DNA from: Kitasatospora kifunensis
Lineage (GTDB): Bacteria; Actinomycetota; Actinomycetes; Streptomycetales; Streptomycetaceae
Direction: 5' to 3'
DNA length: 64,000 bases
Assembly: GCF_014203855.1 (NCBI RefSeq)
Contig: NZ_JACHJV010000001.1
Span: 3,472,001 to 3,536,000, forward strand
The position numbers were made by a program, and so were the translations under genes. Numbering within the stretch: the first letter of the stretch is position 1; each line of letters begins with the position of its first letter. This document shows, in pieces, positions 17,321 through 25,972 of this stretch. The notes under the pieces are model-generated. The model worked only from the letters and a program-made list of their open reading frames with translations, did no database searches and had not been told where the DNA came from.

Positions 17321-19708
17321 ATGACCACGCACACGGAGGGCGAGTCGTACGGTTCGTACGGCCCGCCCGAGTCGTACGGGTCGGCGCAGCCGTACCCGGC
17401 GGCACCGACGCAGGGTCAGGCGGATCCAGCCGGGCAACACCAGGCACAGGCCTACGGGCAGCCGGAGAACCCGTACCAGCAGGCGCAGCCGTACGGACAG
17501 CAGTCGCCGCAGTACGCGCAGCAACCGGGTTCGTACCAGCAGAGCCCCTACCAGCAGCCGCAGTCCTTCGAACAGCAGCCGCAGGCGTACGGGCAGCAGC
17601 CGCAGGCATACGGGCAGCAGGATCCCTACCAGCAGCCGGTGTACGAGCAGCAGCAGGACCCGTACCAGCAGCAGGCCTACGCCCAGCCTGAGGCCTACGC
17701 CCAGCCTGAGGGCTACGGCCAGCCGGAGGGCTACGGCCAGGTGCCGGGGCAGGCCGGGCAGCCGAGCGCCGAGCAGTACTACGCCGGGCACTACCGCACC
17801 GAGCCGGAGCCCTACAACGTCTCCGAGCCCTACACGCTGCCCGCCGACTACGGGATGCCGCAGATCTTCGGTGACCCGCCGACCATGTCGCTCTCGCTGC
17901 GCGCCATCGCCGACTACCAGGAGGCCCACGCCCCGGCCGCCCCCGGCCAGCTGCCCAAGCAGCGCGAGGCGGGCGAGCAGGAGCAGAAGTCCGCGCCGTC
18001 CGAGGAGGCGGCGGCCGGACGCAACGGGCTGATCATGGCGATCGGCACGATGGCCTCGCGCGGCCTCGGCTTCGTGCGCAGCGCGGTGCTCGCCTACGCG
18101 CTCGGCGTCAAGGACGTGGCGGCCACCTTCAACATCGCCAACACGCTGCCGAACATCGTCTTCACCATGCTCATCGGCGGTGCGCTCAGCTCGGTCTTCG
18201 TGCCCGAGCTGGTGAAGGCCGCGCGCACCCACAAGGACGGCGGCGTCGCCTACACCGACCGGCTGCTCACGCTGTGCACGGTGGCCCTGGTGGCGCTGAC
18301 CACGGTGGCGGTCCTCGCCGCGCCGTTCCTGGTCAGCGTCTACGCGCCGAGCTGGCACGGCGCGCAGCGCGACCTGACCATCGCGCTGGCCCGGTACTGC
18401 CTGCCCGAGATCCTCTTCTACGGCCTGTTCACCCTGCTCGGCCAAGTGCTCAACGCCCGCGGCAAGTTCGCCGCGATGATGTGGGCGCCCGCCCTGAACA
18501 ACATCGTCGCGATCGCGGTCTTCGGGCTCTACGCCGTGATCGGCGGCCAGGCCGCGGAGGTCGGCAAGGTCACCTCCGGGCAGACCGCGATCCTGGGCAT
18601 CGGCACCACGCTCGGCGTGGTGGTGCAGGCCCTGGGCATGCTGCCGTCGCTGCGGGCGGCCAAGTTCAAGTGGACGCCGCGCTTCGACTGGCGTGGCGCG
18701 GGCCTGAGCCAGCCGCTGCGGGCGGCGAGCTGGGCGCTGCTGCTGGTCATCGTCACCCAGGTGGCGTACACCGCGCTGACCGCGATGACCACCAGCATCG
18801 ACGGCGGCGCCAGCAACGCGGCCTACAGCAACGCCTACGCGCTCTTCGTGGTCCCGCAGGGCGTGATCACCATCTCGCTGGTGACCGCGATCCTGCCGGG
18901 GATGGCCCGGGCGGCCGACGAGGGCGACCTGCCGAAGATCGGTGCGGACCTGTCCCGGGTGCTGCGGAACTCGGCCGCGATGATCATTCCGATCACCGTG
19001 CTCTTCATCGCGTTCGCCGGCCAGCTCTCCGGTCTCGCCTACGGCTACGGCTCCGGCGCCTCGGGCACCTCGCTGATCAGCTACTCGCTGCTGGCGTTCG
19101 CGATCGGCATCCCGTTCTTCTGCGCGCAGTACGCGCTCGCCCGCGGCTTCTACGCGATGAGCGACGCGCGCACCCCGTTCTGGCTCACGGTGGTCTCCTC
19201 CGGCACCAACGTGCTGGTCTCCTACCTCGCGTTCCTGGTGCTCAGCCCGCACTGGAAGGTCGTCGGCATGGCGACCGCCCAGACCGTGGCCTGCGTGGTC
19301 AGCATGGTGATCACCGGGCGGGCGCTGTCGAAGCGCCTGAGCAAGCTGCCCCCCGCGCCCGAGGACCCCGAGGCCCGTGCCCGGGTGCTGCACGCCGCGC
19401 TGGCCGGGCCGCTGCGCAGCGGCCTGGAGGGACGCCGCGTCTTCGGGCTGCACCTCGGGCTGGTGCTGGCCTGCCTGCCCGGCGCGCTGGTGGGGCACTT
19501 CCTGGCGAACGGGATCGGGAGCATGCTCGGCGGGCGCTTCTTCGGCAACCTCTTCGGGCTGGGGGTCGGGTCGCTCTGCGTGCTGGCCTCGCTCTTCGTG
19601 CTGGCCAAGCCGTTCGGCGCCGGCTCGACGGTGGCGCCGCTGGCCCGCAAGCTGCGGCTGCCCTACCCGCAGGCGGCCGAGCCCAGCGGGCGGCGTCGGC
19701 GCGCCTAG
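17321..19708 (+). CDS. murJ: Lipid II flippase MurJ (MviN) with long Tyr/Gln/Pro-rich N-terminus
   Basis: The 795-residue protein carries an MviN/MurJ domain of about 560 residues starting near residue 230, with about 14 membrane segments. MurJ flips the peptidoglycan precursor lipid II to the outer face. Typical sequence includes MASRGLGFVRSAVLAYALG and LGQVLNARGKFAAMMWAP. The first 230 residues are cytoplasmic and built of PYQQ, YGQQPQ and AQPEAY-type repeats, giving a disordered Tyr/Gln/Pro region. The ATG at 17321 follows GGGGG. Streptomycetes usually have one MurJ near oriC and further paralogues; I cannot tell which this is. Confidence 0.92.
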   Translation: MTTHTEGESYGSYGPPESYGSAQPYPAAPTQGQADPAGQHQAQAYGQPENPYQQAQPYGQQSPQYAQQPGSYQQSPYQQPQSFEQQPQAYGQQPQAYGQQDPYQQPVYEQQQDPYQQQAYAQPEAYAQPEGYGQPEGYGQVPGQAGQPSAEQYYAGHYRTEPEPYNVSEPYTLPADYGMPQIFGDPPTMSLSLRAIADYQEAHAPAAPGQLPKQREAGEQEQKSAPSEEAAAGRNGLIMAIGTMASRGLGFVRSAVLAYALGVKDVAATFNIANTLPNIVFTMLIGGALSSVFVPELVKAARTHKDGGVAYTDRLLTLCTVALVALTTVAVLAAPFLVSVYAPSWHGAQRDLTIALARYCLPEILFYGLFTLLGQVLNARGKFAAMMWAPALNNIVAIAVFGLYAVIGGQAAEVGKVTSGQTAILGIGTTLGVVVQALGMLPSLRAAKFKWTPRFDWRGAGLSQPLRAASWALLLVIVTQVAYTALTAMTTSIDGGASNAAYSNAYALFVVPQGVITISLVTAILPGMARAADEGDLPKIGADLSRVLRNSAAMIIPITVLFIAFAGQLSGLAYGYGSGASGTSLISYSLLAFAIGIPFFCAQYALARGFYAMSDARTPFWLTVVSSGTNVLVSYLAFLVLSPHWKVVGMATAQTVACVVSMVITGRALSKRLSKLPPAPEDPEARARVLHAALAGPLRSGLEGRRVFGLHLGLVLACLPGALVGHFLANGIGSMLGGRFFGNLFGLGVGSLCVLASLFVLAKPFGAGSTVAPLARKLRLPYPQAAEPSGRRRRA

Positions 19709-19742
19709 GGCGCGCGACGCCGGGCCCTAGAGCGTCCGGGCC

Positions 19743-21422
19743 CTACGCCGGCGCGCAGAGCAGTGCCGCGCGCAGGTCGAGCCGGTCGTCGAGGCGGCCC
19801 AGGTCACGGCCGGTGAGCTCCTCGATCCGACGGACCCGGTAGTGCACGGTGTTCACGTGGACGTGCAGCACCTCGGCCGTGCGGGCCCAGGAGCAGTCGT
19901 GGTCCAGGAAGCTCACCAGGGTGGCCAGCAGCACGCCGCCGGTGCTGCGGTCGTGCTCGGTGAGCGGGTCGAGCAGGCGGCGCCGGTAGGCGGCGGCCAC
20001 CTCCGCCGGGATCCCGCGCACCAGGGCCGCCAGGGAGTCCAGCTCGGCGCTGGCACCCACCGAGCAGCCACGCGGGTGGGCGGCGGCGGCCGCGTCCAGC
20101 GCGTAGCCGGCCTGGCGCAGGCCGGCGGCCAGCTCGGCCGCCGGACGCCCGGTGCACGGGCCGACGCCGACCCGCAGCAGGTGACGGTCGGGCAGCCGGG
20201 CCTGCAGGCGGGGCCAGACCTCGCGCAGCCCGGCGGCCAGCCGCACCGGGTCCGTACCGGACACGACGGCGACCACCCGACCGCTCTCGTCGGTGCCGAC
20301 CACGAAGCCCGCCGCCGGGCGCGCCTGCGGCTGCGCTCGCGACGCCGGGGCTGACAGCGGCTCCTGCTCCTCCGGCAGGGCCCAGCGCAGCGCCTCGGCC
20401 AGCGCGTCCGCCGCCCACGGCACGTCCAGGCCGTCGATCCGGGCGGCGATCGGCACCAGCGGTTGAGCGCGGGACGGTTCCCCGCCGAACGTTGCACCGC
20501 CGGACGCTTCGCCGAAGGACGCCTCACCGCCGGACAGCCCGCACGCGGCCAGCGCCTCGCCGAGCTCGGCGGGGTGCACCGCAGCCGCGCCGGTCAGCAG
20601 GCCGGCCAGTCGCCCGGCCGCGCGGCGCCGCTCGGCCGCCTCGCCGCGGCTGCGGGTCCAGAGCGTTGCCAGCACGTCCGCCAGTCCGTGCAGCACGGCG
20701 GCCTGGCCGAGTGCGGCGGCGTGCGGATAGAGGTACCAGCCGTCGAACGGGGTGTCGCCGCCCGCGCCCACCGGCAGCGCCGGGGCGCCGGTGGAATCGC
20801 CGTCGCGGGCGGGCAGGGCCCGTCGGATCGTCTCCGGCTCCGGGTCGGGGGCGCCGTCGGAGGTGGCGATGGTGCGGCCCGCGGGGGTGACCAGCGAGCA
20901 GGGCCCGCAGCCGAGTCGGGCGACCGCCCGGTCCAGCACCGCGGCGGCGGGCGCGCCGCCGTACATCAGCTCGACCAGTTCGCGCCGCACGGCCTCCGGC
21001 ACCGCCGCGGCCTCGGTGGCCTGGGCCCGTAGGTCGCCCCAGAGCCGCAGGTAGACCCGGTCGGTCACCGCGCGAAAGCTGGTGCCGGCCGGCACCGAGA
21101 AGAGCGGGATCCCGTGCACCCGGCAGGCCTCGACCAGCCCGGCCGGTACCTCGCCGTGGGTGCCCTCGCCGGCCAGCAGCGCGGCCACGCCGGCGCTGCG
21201 CAGCGAGGTGGCGAAGCGCAGCGCGAGGGTCTGCGCAGCCGGGTGGTCGGGCTGCCACCAGACCAGGCCGGAGAGCACCAGTTCGCCCGGCTGCAGATAG
21301 CGGGCCGGGTCCTGCAGGTCGGTGGAGGTGACGCCGGTGACCTGGCGTTCCAGCAGTTCCGGCGGGCCCCAGGCCAGCCGCAGCCGCAGGTCCGCCACGT
21401 CCAGCAGATCAGAGACGATCAC
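19743..21422 (-). CDS. PucR-family transcriptional regulator
   Basis: The 559-residue protein has an N-terminal PucR ligand-binding domain (about 1-130, with GELVLSGLVW), a GGDEF-like/CdaR middle part, and a C-terminal PucR helix-turn-helix (about 490-550: TAEVLHVHVNTVHYRVRRIE). Regulators of this type respond to purine breakdown or other nitrogen metabolites. The GTG at 21422 has AAGGAG seven bases upstream. It is convergent with the MurJ gene and divergent from the LCP gene, so no target is obvious nearby. Confidence 0.9.
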   Translation of the reverse strand: MIVSDLLDVADLRLRLAWGPPELLERQVTGVTSTDLQDPARYLQPGELVLSGLVWWQPDHPAAQTLALRFATSLRSAGVAALLAGEGTHGEVPAGLVEACRVHGIPLFSVPAGTSFRAVTDRVYLRLWGDLRAQATEAAAVPEAVRRELVELMYGGAPAAAVLDRAVARLGCGPCSLVTPAGRTIATSDGAPDPEPETIRRALPARDGDSTGAPALPVGAGGDTPFDGWYLYPHAAALGQAAVLHGLADVLATLWTRSRGEAAERRRAAGRLAGLLTGAAAVHPAELGEALAACGLSGGEASFGEASGGATFGGEPSRAQPLVPIAARIDGLDVPWAADALAEALRWALPEEQEPLSAPASRAQPQARPAAGFVVGTDESGRVVAVVSGTDPVRLAAGLREVWPRLQARLPDRHLLRVGVGPCTGRPAAELAAGLRQAGYALDAAAAAHPRGCSVGASAELDSLAALVRGIPAEVAAAYRRRLLDPLTEHDRSTGGVLLATLVSFLDHDCSWARTAEVLHVHVNTVHYRVRRIEELTGRDLGRLDDRLDLRAALLCAPA

Positions 21423-21785
21423 CGCGACACTCCTTGGTACCGAGCGCCCGACTAGAGGCGCCGCACCCGGCTGGCCCTCTTAGCAGCCAGGGATTCAGGT
21501 GCAGATGCATGGTAAATGCCAAGGCAGGAGGCCAGTAGCCCTCCGAGCCAAGCATCCACATGGCGGACCCCGCCTGGAGCGGGCCACCGGGTCGACCGCC
21601 CGGGCGCGCGCTCCACCAGTGCCTCGGCCGCCCCCAACTCGCGCCAGGGCAACGGAGTTGACGCCCATCGATCATCGATCATGTGGCCTTCATCACATCG
21701 AACCGAACTTCTGTGCCCTTTCCCGGTCCCCAAAACGTCCAAAGGAAGTCAGTACCTCTACATTCACGGAAGCGGTGGGGGACCC
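21423..21785. other. Divergent intergenic region
   Basis: This 363-base gap between the PucR and LCP genes contains a less GC-rich stretch with CGATCATCGATCATG at about 21668-21682. I see no small gene. Promoters for both neighbours must lie here. Confidence 0.4.
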
Positions 21786-23210
21786 ATGTCCGATGCTGGG
21801 GAGCGCAAGGCGCCCAGACGCTCGATGGCGCTGCGGACCGCAGGGCGCACGGTGGCCTGCACGGCCTCCGCTGCCACACTGCTGGTCTGCGGGTTCTCCT
21901 GGTACACGTACCACGACCTCACCACGGGTCTGACCACCTCCAACGCGATCCAGGTGGTGCAGCAGGCGGCCAAGCAGCCGGGTGCCGTCGCACCGCCGCC
22001 GCACCTGGACAAGTCGGTCAACATCCTGCTGATCGGCCTGGACAGCCGTAAGGACCAGGACGGCAACGACCTGCCCAAGCAGTTCGTCCAGGACGACCTG
22101 ATGGCCGGCAACAGCAGCATCGGCGGCTACAACACCAACACCCTGATCCTGATGCACATACCCGCAGGCGGCGGGAAGGTCGAGGCCTTCTCCATACCGC
22201 GCGACGACTACGTGGACCTGGTCAACGTGCCCGGCGCCCACCCGCTCGGCAAGGGGAAGATCAAGGAGGCCTACGACCAGGCCAAGTACTACGCCGAGGA
22301 GCAGCTCTCCAAGCAGTACTCGGGCGCCGACCTGGAGCACCGGGGACGCGACGCGGGCCGGGCCGCCACCCTGCTGACGGTGCAGAAGTTCCTCAACGTG
22401 CCGATCGACCACTTCGCGGAACTCAACCTGATGGGCTTCTACGACGTCGCCAAGGACCTGGGACCGATCACCGTCTGCCTGAAGAAGGACATCACCGACC
22501 CGATCATCGCCCGCACCGACACCACCCCCGGCGGTGGCTCCGGCTTCGTGGGCCACGCCGGGCTCAACCAGCTCGACCCCACCATGGCACTGGCCTTCGT
22601 GCGCCAGCGGCACAACCTGCCGAACGGCGACTTCGACCGGACCCACCGTCAGCAGGCCTTCATCGCCTCGGTCACCACCATGCTCAAACAGCAGGGCGTC
22701 TTCGGTGACCTGGGCAAGATGCAGAGCCTGATGGACACGGTGAAGAAGGACGTGGTGATCGACAACACCTGGGACCTGCTCGACTTCGCCCAGCAGGCCA
22801 CCAACCTCACCGGTGGGAACACCGAGTTCAACACGCTGCCGATGGAGCACTACGCGACCCTGCCCACCGCCGGCGACGTGAACATCGTGGACGTGGCGAA
22901 GGTCCAGGACATGGTGCGACAGACCATCAGCGGCGCCGACAGCACTCCCCCGGCCGCCGCGGCGCCCTCCGACACCTCTTCGCCCACCACCGCAGCGCCG
23001 ACCCCCTCCCCGTCCGCCGCCCCCAGCAGTTCGGCGCCGACCACCTCGGCACGCTCGACCCCGGCCACACCCAGCACGGCGACGACCACCGCGAGCGGGA
23101 ACGGTTCGGGCGCCGACAACTCCGCAGACGACACCACCTCACCCCAGCCGAGCCCCACGGACACCTACGCGGGCCCGGCGGTCAACGGCGGCGTCCCCTG
23201 CGTCAACTGA
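21786..23210 (+). CDS. LytR-CpsA-Psr (LCP) family cell-wall glycopolymer ligase
   Basis: The 474-residue protein has a cytoplasmic N-terminus, one membrane segment at about 24-40, and an external LCP domain (about 77-330). LCP enzymes attach teichoic acids or other glycopolymers from a polyprenyl carrier to peptidoglycan. Visible conserved residues are Asp86 and Arg88 in LLIGLDSR, Arg139-Asp140 in IPRDDYV, and the Arg-rich AFVRQRHNLPNGDFDR motif. The C-terminal 90 residues are a Ser/Thr/Pro/Ala linker-like tail. The ATG at 21786 has GGGGG upstream. A strong terminator follows. Confidence 0.92.
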   Translation: MSDAGERKAPRRSMALRTAGRTVACTASAATLLVCGFSWYTYHDLTTGLTTSNAIQVVQQAAKQPGAVAPPPHLDKSVNILLIGLDSRKDQDGNDLPKQFVQDDLMAGNSSIGGYNTNTLILMHIPAGGGKVEAFSIPRDDYVDLVNVPGAHPLGKGKIKEAYDQAKYYAEEQLSKQYSGADLEHRGRDAGRAATLLTVQKFLNVPIDHFAELNLMGFYDVAKDLGPITVCLKKDITDPIIARTDTTPGGGSGFVGHAGLNQLDPTMALAFVRQRHNLPNGDFDRTHRQQAFIASVTTMLKQQGVFGDLGKMQSLMDTVKKDVVIDNTWDLLDFAQQATNLTGGNTEFNTLPMEHYATLPTAGDVNIVDVAKVQDMVRQTISGADSTPPAAAAPSDTSSPTTAAPTPSPSAAPSSSAPTTSARSTPATPSTATTTASGNGSGADNSADDTTSPQPSPTDTYAGPAVNGGVPCVN

Positions 23211-23237
23211 GCCCGGCGGTCGAGGGCGCCACAACGC

Positions 23238-23271
23238 CGCAGGCCCCCGTCCGATCGGACGGGGGCCTGCG
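23238..23271 (+). terminator. Perfect hairpin terminator after LCP gene
   Basis: A 34-base perfect palindrome (two 17-base arms) lies 27 bases after the LCP stop and just before tRNA-Arg, which is transcribed toward it, so it may stop both. Confidence 0.8.
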
Positions 23272-23281
23272 CGTACTTCTG

Positions 23282-23354
23282 TGCCCCAGGCAGGATTCGA
23301 ACCTGCGACACCAGCTTTAGGAGAGCTGTGCTCTATCCCCTGAGCTACTGGGGC
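23282..23354 (-). tRNA. tRNA-Arg (anticodon CCT)
   Basis: The minus strand folds as a complete 73-nt tRNA: acceptor GCCCCAG/CTGGGGC with discriminator A, D-arm GCTC...GAGC, anticodon stem CAGCT/AGCTG with loop CTCCTAA giving anticodon CCT, and T-arm with GGTTCGAATCC. It reads AGG codons. CCA is not encoded. No integrase or att duplication is seen nearby. Confidence 0.96.
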
Positions 23355-23427
23355 GGGGATAGCCGTCTGACCGATGACAGACTAGCGGATCGGATCGGCG
23401 TAGATCTCCTAGGTGAGGGATCCCGTC

Positions 23428-24129
23428 TCACGAGGCGCTCCGTCGCGGGCCCGGGCGCCGGTGGTGCGACTGGCGCCAGCGCTCGCGTACCCAGCCGACC
23501 GGGTCCCAGTCGCCGGGCTGGTTCCAGGTCAGCGGGTAGCAGGCCAGGCCGAGCAGGACGGCGCTGAAGTGGCCGATCGCGGTGAAGTTGCGGCTCTGGA
23601 TCAGCGGGAGGCCGTAGAAGAGCACCACGGCGGCCAGGTAGAGGTAGCGCCAGGGGCGCACCAGCAGGTAGGTGAGCACGGCCTGGACGCCGGCCAGCGC
23701 GTAGCTGACGCCGTAGTCCAGCGTGTACTTGGCCCGTTCCGGCGCGTGGCCGTGCCGGATCGCCCAGTACAGCACCCCCTCGCTGAGGTAGGTGGCGCCG
23801 ATGTGCGCGAAGGCCACCACGCCGAGCCAGCGGGCGGTGCCCAGCCTGCGCTCCACCGGGGCGTGGAAGATGTTGTAGAGCACGAAGTAGAGGAACCAGC
23901 CGCCGCCCGCGATGTACAGCGCGCTGGAGATGAGCACCTGGACCGGGTCTATCGCCAGGTAGTGCAGGTTGGTGGAACGCCGCTCCAGGATGTGGTGGGC
24001 CAGCCTCGGCGAGGCGTGCCGGATGAAGACGGTCGTCGCGAAGAGGATCACCAGCCAGAGGCAGGTGCCGGGAGCACCCCGCAGGAAGGTCCCGTACGTG
24101 CGGAGCAACTTGCCGAGGCGGTCGACCAT
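23428..24129 (-). CDS. Rhomboid-like integral membrane protein
   Basis: The 233-residue protein has about six membrane segments and resembles the actinobacterial rhomboid-like family. The candidate nucleophile Ser is in DYGVSYALAG, where the usual GxSG is GVSY, and the His is in AIGHFSAVLLGL of the last segment. Both catalytic positions are thus present, but the Gly after Ser is Tyr, so activity is uncertain. I chose ATG 24129; the frame extends to 24192 but without a ribosome binding site. The C-terminus is basic and cytoplasmic. Confidence 0.8.
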   Translation of the reverse strand: MVDRLGKLLRTYGTFLRGAPGTCLWLVILFATTVFIRHASPRLAHHILERRSTNLHYLAIDPVQVLISSALYIAGGGWFLYFVLYNIFHAPVERRLGTARWLGVVAFAHIGATYLSEGVLYWAIRHGHAPERAKYTLDYGVSYALAGVQAVLTYLLVRPWRYLYLAAVVLFYGLPLIQSRNFTAIGHFSAVLLGLACYPLTWNQPGDWDPVGWVRERWRQSHHRRPGPRRSAS

Positions 24130-24243
24130 TTGCCCAGTCTCTCGGTGTGGGGGCGCGACGTGGGCCGTGCCACGCCCACCCGAATCGGCCATTCGGGTGT
24201 GGTCAACGATCGACCGGACACCGCGGATACGGCAAGTGGGCCG

Positions 24244-25713
24244 TCAGCTCACCAGAGGTAGCCGGACCGAGAGTTGGGCGCCCCGTCCGCTGTTCGGCGG
24301 CTCGGCGATGACGGTGCCGCCGAGGTTGTGCGCGATGGTCCGGGCCAGGGCCAGGCCCAGACCCGCGCCGCCGGTGCTCCGGGCACGGGCGCTGTCCAGC
24401 CGCACGAAGCGCTCGAACACCCGCTGCCGGTCGGCCACGGGTATGCCGGGGCCGTCGTCCGCCACGGTCAGCACGGCCCAGCCGTCCGTGCTGTGCAGGG
24501 TGACCTCGACCCGGGAACTCGCGTACCGGGCCGCGTTGTCCAGCAGGTTGCGGACCACCCGCCCGACCAGCGGGTCGCGGCCCGGCACCCGGGCCGGCAG
24601 CACGCTGCCCCGCCAGTCGATCCCCGGATCGGTGTGCCCGCGCTCGGCCAACTGCTCGGCGACCAGGTCGTGCAGTTCGACGGTGTGCTGCCCGGCCCCG
24701 TGCTCCTCCTCTGTGGTGGCCAGCAGCAGCAGGTCGTTGGCGAGGTCCTGCAGGCGCTCGGTGCCGGCCAGCGCGTCCGCCACCACCACCGGCCACTCGA
24801 CGGCCTCGGGGTGCAGCAGCGGCACCTCCAGCGTGGTGCGCAGCACGGCCAGTGGACTGCGCAGCTCGTGCGAGGCGTCCGCGACCAGGCGGCGCTGCTC
24901 GGCCAGCGCGCGTTCCAGCTTGTCCAGCGTCTCGTTGGTGGTCTCGGCCAGCTGCGCGATGCCGTCCCGGGAGGGCGGCACCGGGACCCGTTCGTGGAAG
25001 GCGCCCTCGCCGATCCGGGCCATCCGGCGGCGGATCGACTCCACCGGGCGCAGCGCCAGGCTGGTGATCAGCCAGGCCATCGCGGCGACGAAGAGCGAGC
25101 TGCAGGGCGCCAGGTACCAGCCGAGGATCCTGGTGACCTGCGCGGTCGTGCGGTTGGTGTCGCCCTCGTCGATCAGCACGTAGCCGGTGAGCCGACCGGC
25201 GGCGATGCCGCTCTGCCCGGAGTAGCCGGCCAACTCGGCGCTGCTGAAGGTGTGGTCGGTGACGAACGTGTAGAAGTGGTAGGTCCCGGTGGCCCCCGGG
25301 GGCGTGCCGCCGGGCAGCAGCGAGCCGGGCAGCTTGCGCGTGACGATGTCCAGCGGGCTGGACGGGTCGAGCGGCGGGAAGTAGGTCGACCAGAAGTCCG
25401 TGCTGGTCGGCGGGATGCCGGCGAGCAGGTTGCTGCGGCGCAGCACCTTGCCGTCCTGCGCCAACACCACGTAGGTGGCGTCCTGGTAGGCCTCCTCGGG
25501 ACTGTTCGGGATCTTCGTCTCGACGTTCTCGCTCGCGGCGAAGGCCCGCTGCTTGGCCTGCAGCAGCAGCGCGTCGTGCACCGCCGCGCTGACCCAGACA
25601 GTGGCCAGGCCGAAGGCGAGCGCCGCGGCGAGGGCGGCGGCCAGCGCCGCCCGGGTGCGCACCGCGAGCCGGCGCCAGATCGGCAGGACGGGCAGCAGCA
25701 GCCGGCGGAGCAT
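24244..25713 (-). CDS. Orphan sensor histidine kinase
   Basis: The 489-residue protein is an HPK1-type kinase: membrane segment near 20-45, external sensor region to about 185, second membrane segment, HAMP, then kinase. His282 in DASHELRSPL is the phosphorylation site; N-box LLDNAARYA, G1 DDGPGIP and G2 GGAGLGLALA are intact. No response regulator gene is adjacent, so it is an orphan. I used ATG 25713; the upstream open sequence has poor codon bias. It is divergent from a tiny gene at 25802. Confidence 0.9.
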   Translation of the reverse strand: MLRRLLLPVLPIWRRLAVRTRAALAAALAAALAFGLATVWVSAAVHDALLLQAKQRAFAASENVETKIPNSPEEAYQDATYVVLAQDGKVLRRSNLLAGIPPTSTDFWSTYFPPLDPSSPLDIVTRKLPGSLLPGGTPPGATGTYHFYTFVTDHTFSSAELAGYSGQSGIAAGRLTGYVLIDEGDTNRTTAQVTRILGWYLAPCSSLFVAAMAWLITSLALRPVESIRRRMARIGEGAFHERVPVPPSRDGIAQLAETTNETLDKLERALAEQRRLVADASHELRSPLAVLRTTLEVPLLHPEAVEWPVVVADALAGTERLQDLANDLLLLATTEEEHGAGQHTVELHDLVAEQLAERGHTDPGIDWRGSVLPARVPGRDPLVGRVVRNLLDNAARYASSRVEVTLHSTDGWAVLTVADDGPGIPVADRQRVFERFVRLDSARARSTGGAGLGLALARTIAHNLGGTVIAEPPNSGRGAQLSVRLPLVS

Positions 25714-25801
25714 CGGCCCAGCATAGAGGGGCGGCGCGCGGGGCGGGGCGGTTCGGTGGACGCTTATCCGTTGTTGATTGCCGCCACGTAGCGTCGGGCC
25801 A

Positions 25802-25945
25802 ATGAACGAGACGACCGCGCCGCCGCCCGAGTGGTGCCAGGGCACCGACCTGGACAACTTCGTCCTGCTGCTGAACGGACTCAAGGAGTCGCTGGACCAG
25901 GACCTGCGCGCCGGTCCCCGGCCCGTGGCGGCCGGGGACCGGTGA
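25802..25945 (+). CDS. Small hypothetical protein (47 aa)
   Basis: This short frame has nearly all G or C at third codon positions, as real genes here do, and encodes an acidic peptide with WCQGTDLDNFVLLLNGLKES in its middle, suggesting one amphipathic helix. There is no clear ribosome binding site and it lacks a membrane segment. It sits between the divergent kinase gene and the end of the amine oxidase gene. Function unknown. Confidence 0.5.
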   Translation: MNETTAPPPEWCQGTDLDNFVLLLNGLKESLDQDLRAGPRPVAAGDR

Positions 25946-25972
25946 ACAGGCCCTCATCACTCACTCAGCGGC

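Noticed and set aside
16911..17324. 137-codon open frame before murJ
   Set aside because: Third-position GC is weak and the composition is not protein-like; it only touches the murJ start.
17234..19498. 754-codon open frame on the - strand
   Set aside because: Antisense shadow of MurJ, with His/Gly/Arg/Val-rich nonsense composition.
23282..23354. tRNA-Arg as an integration site
   Set aside because: No integrase, direct repeat of the tRNA 3' end or foreign-looking block is present on either side.
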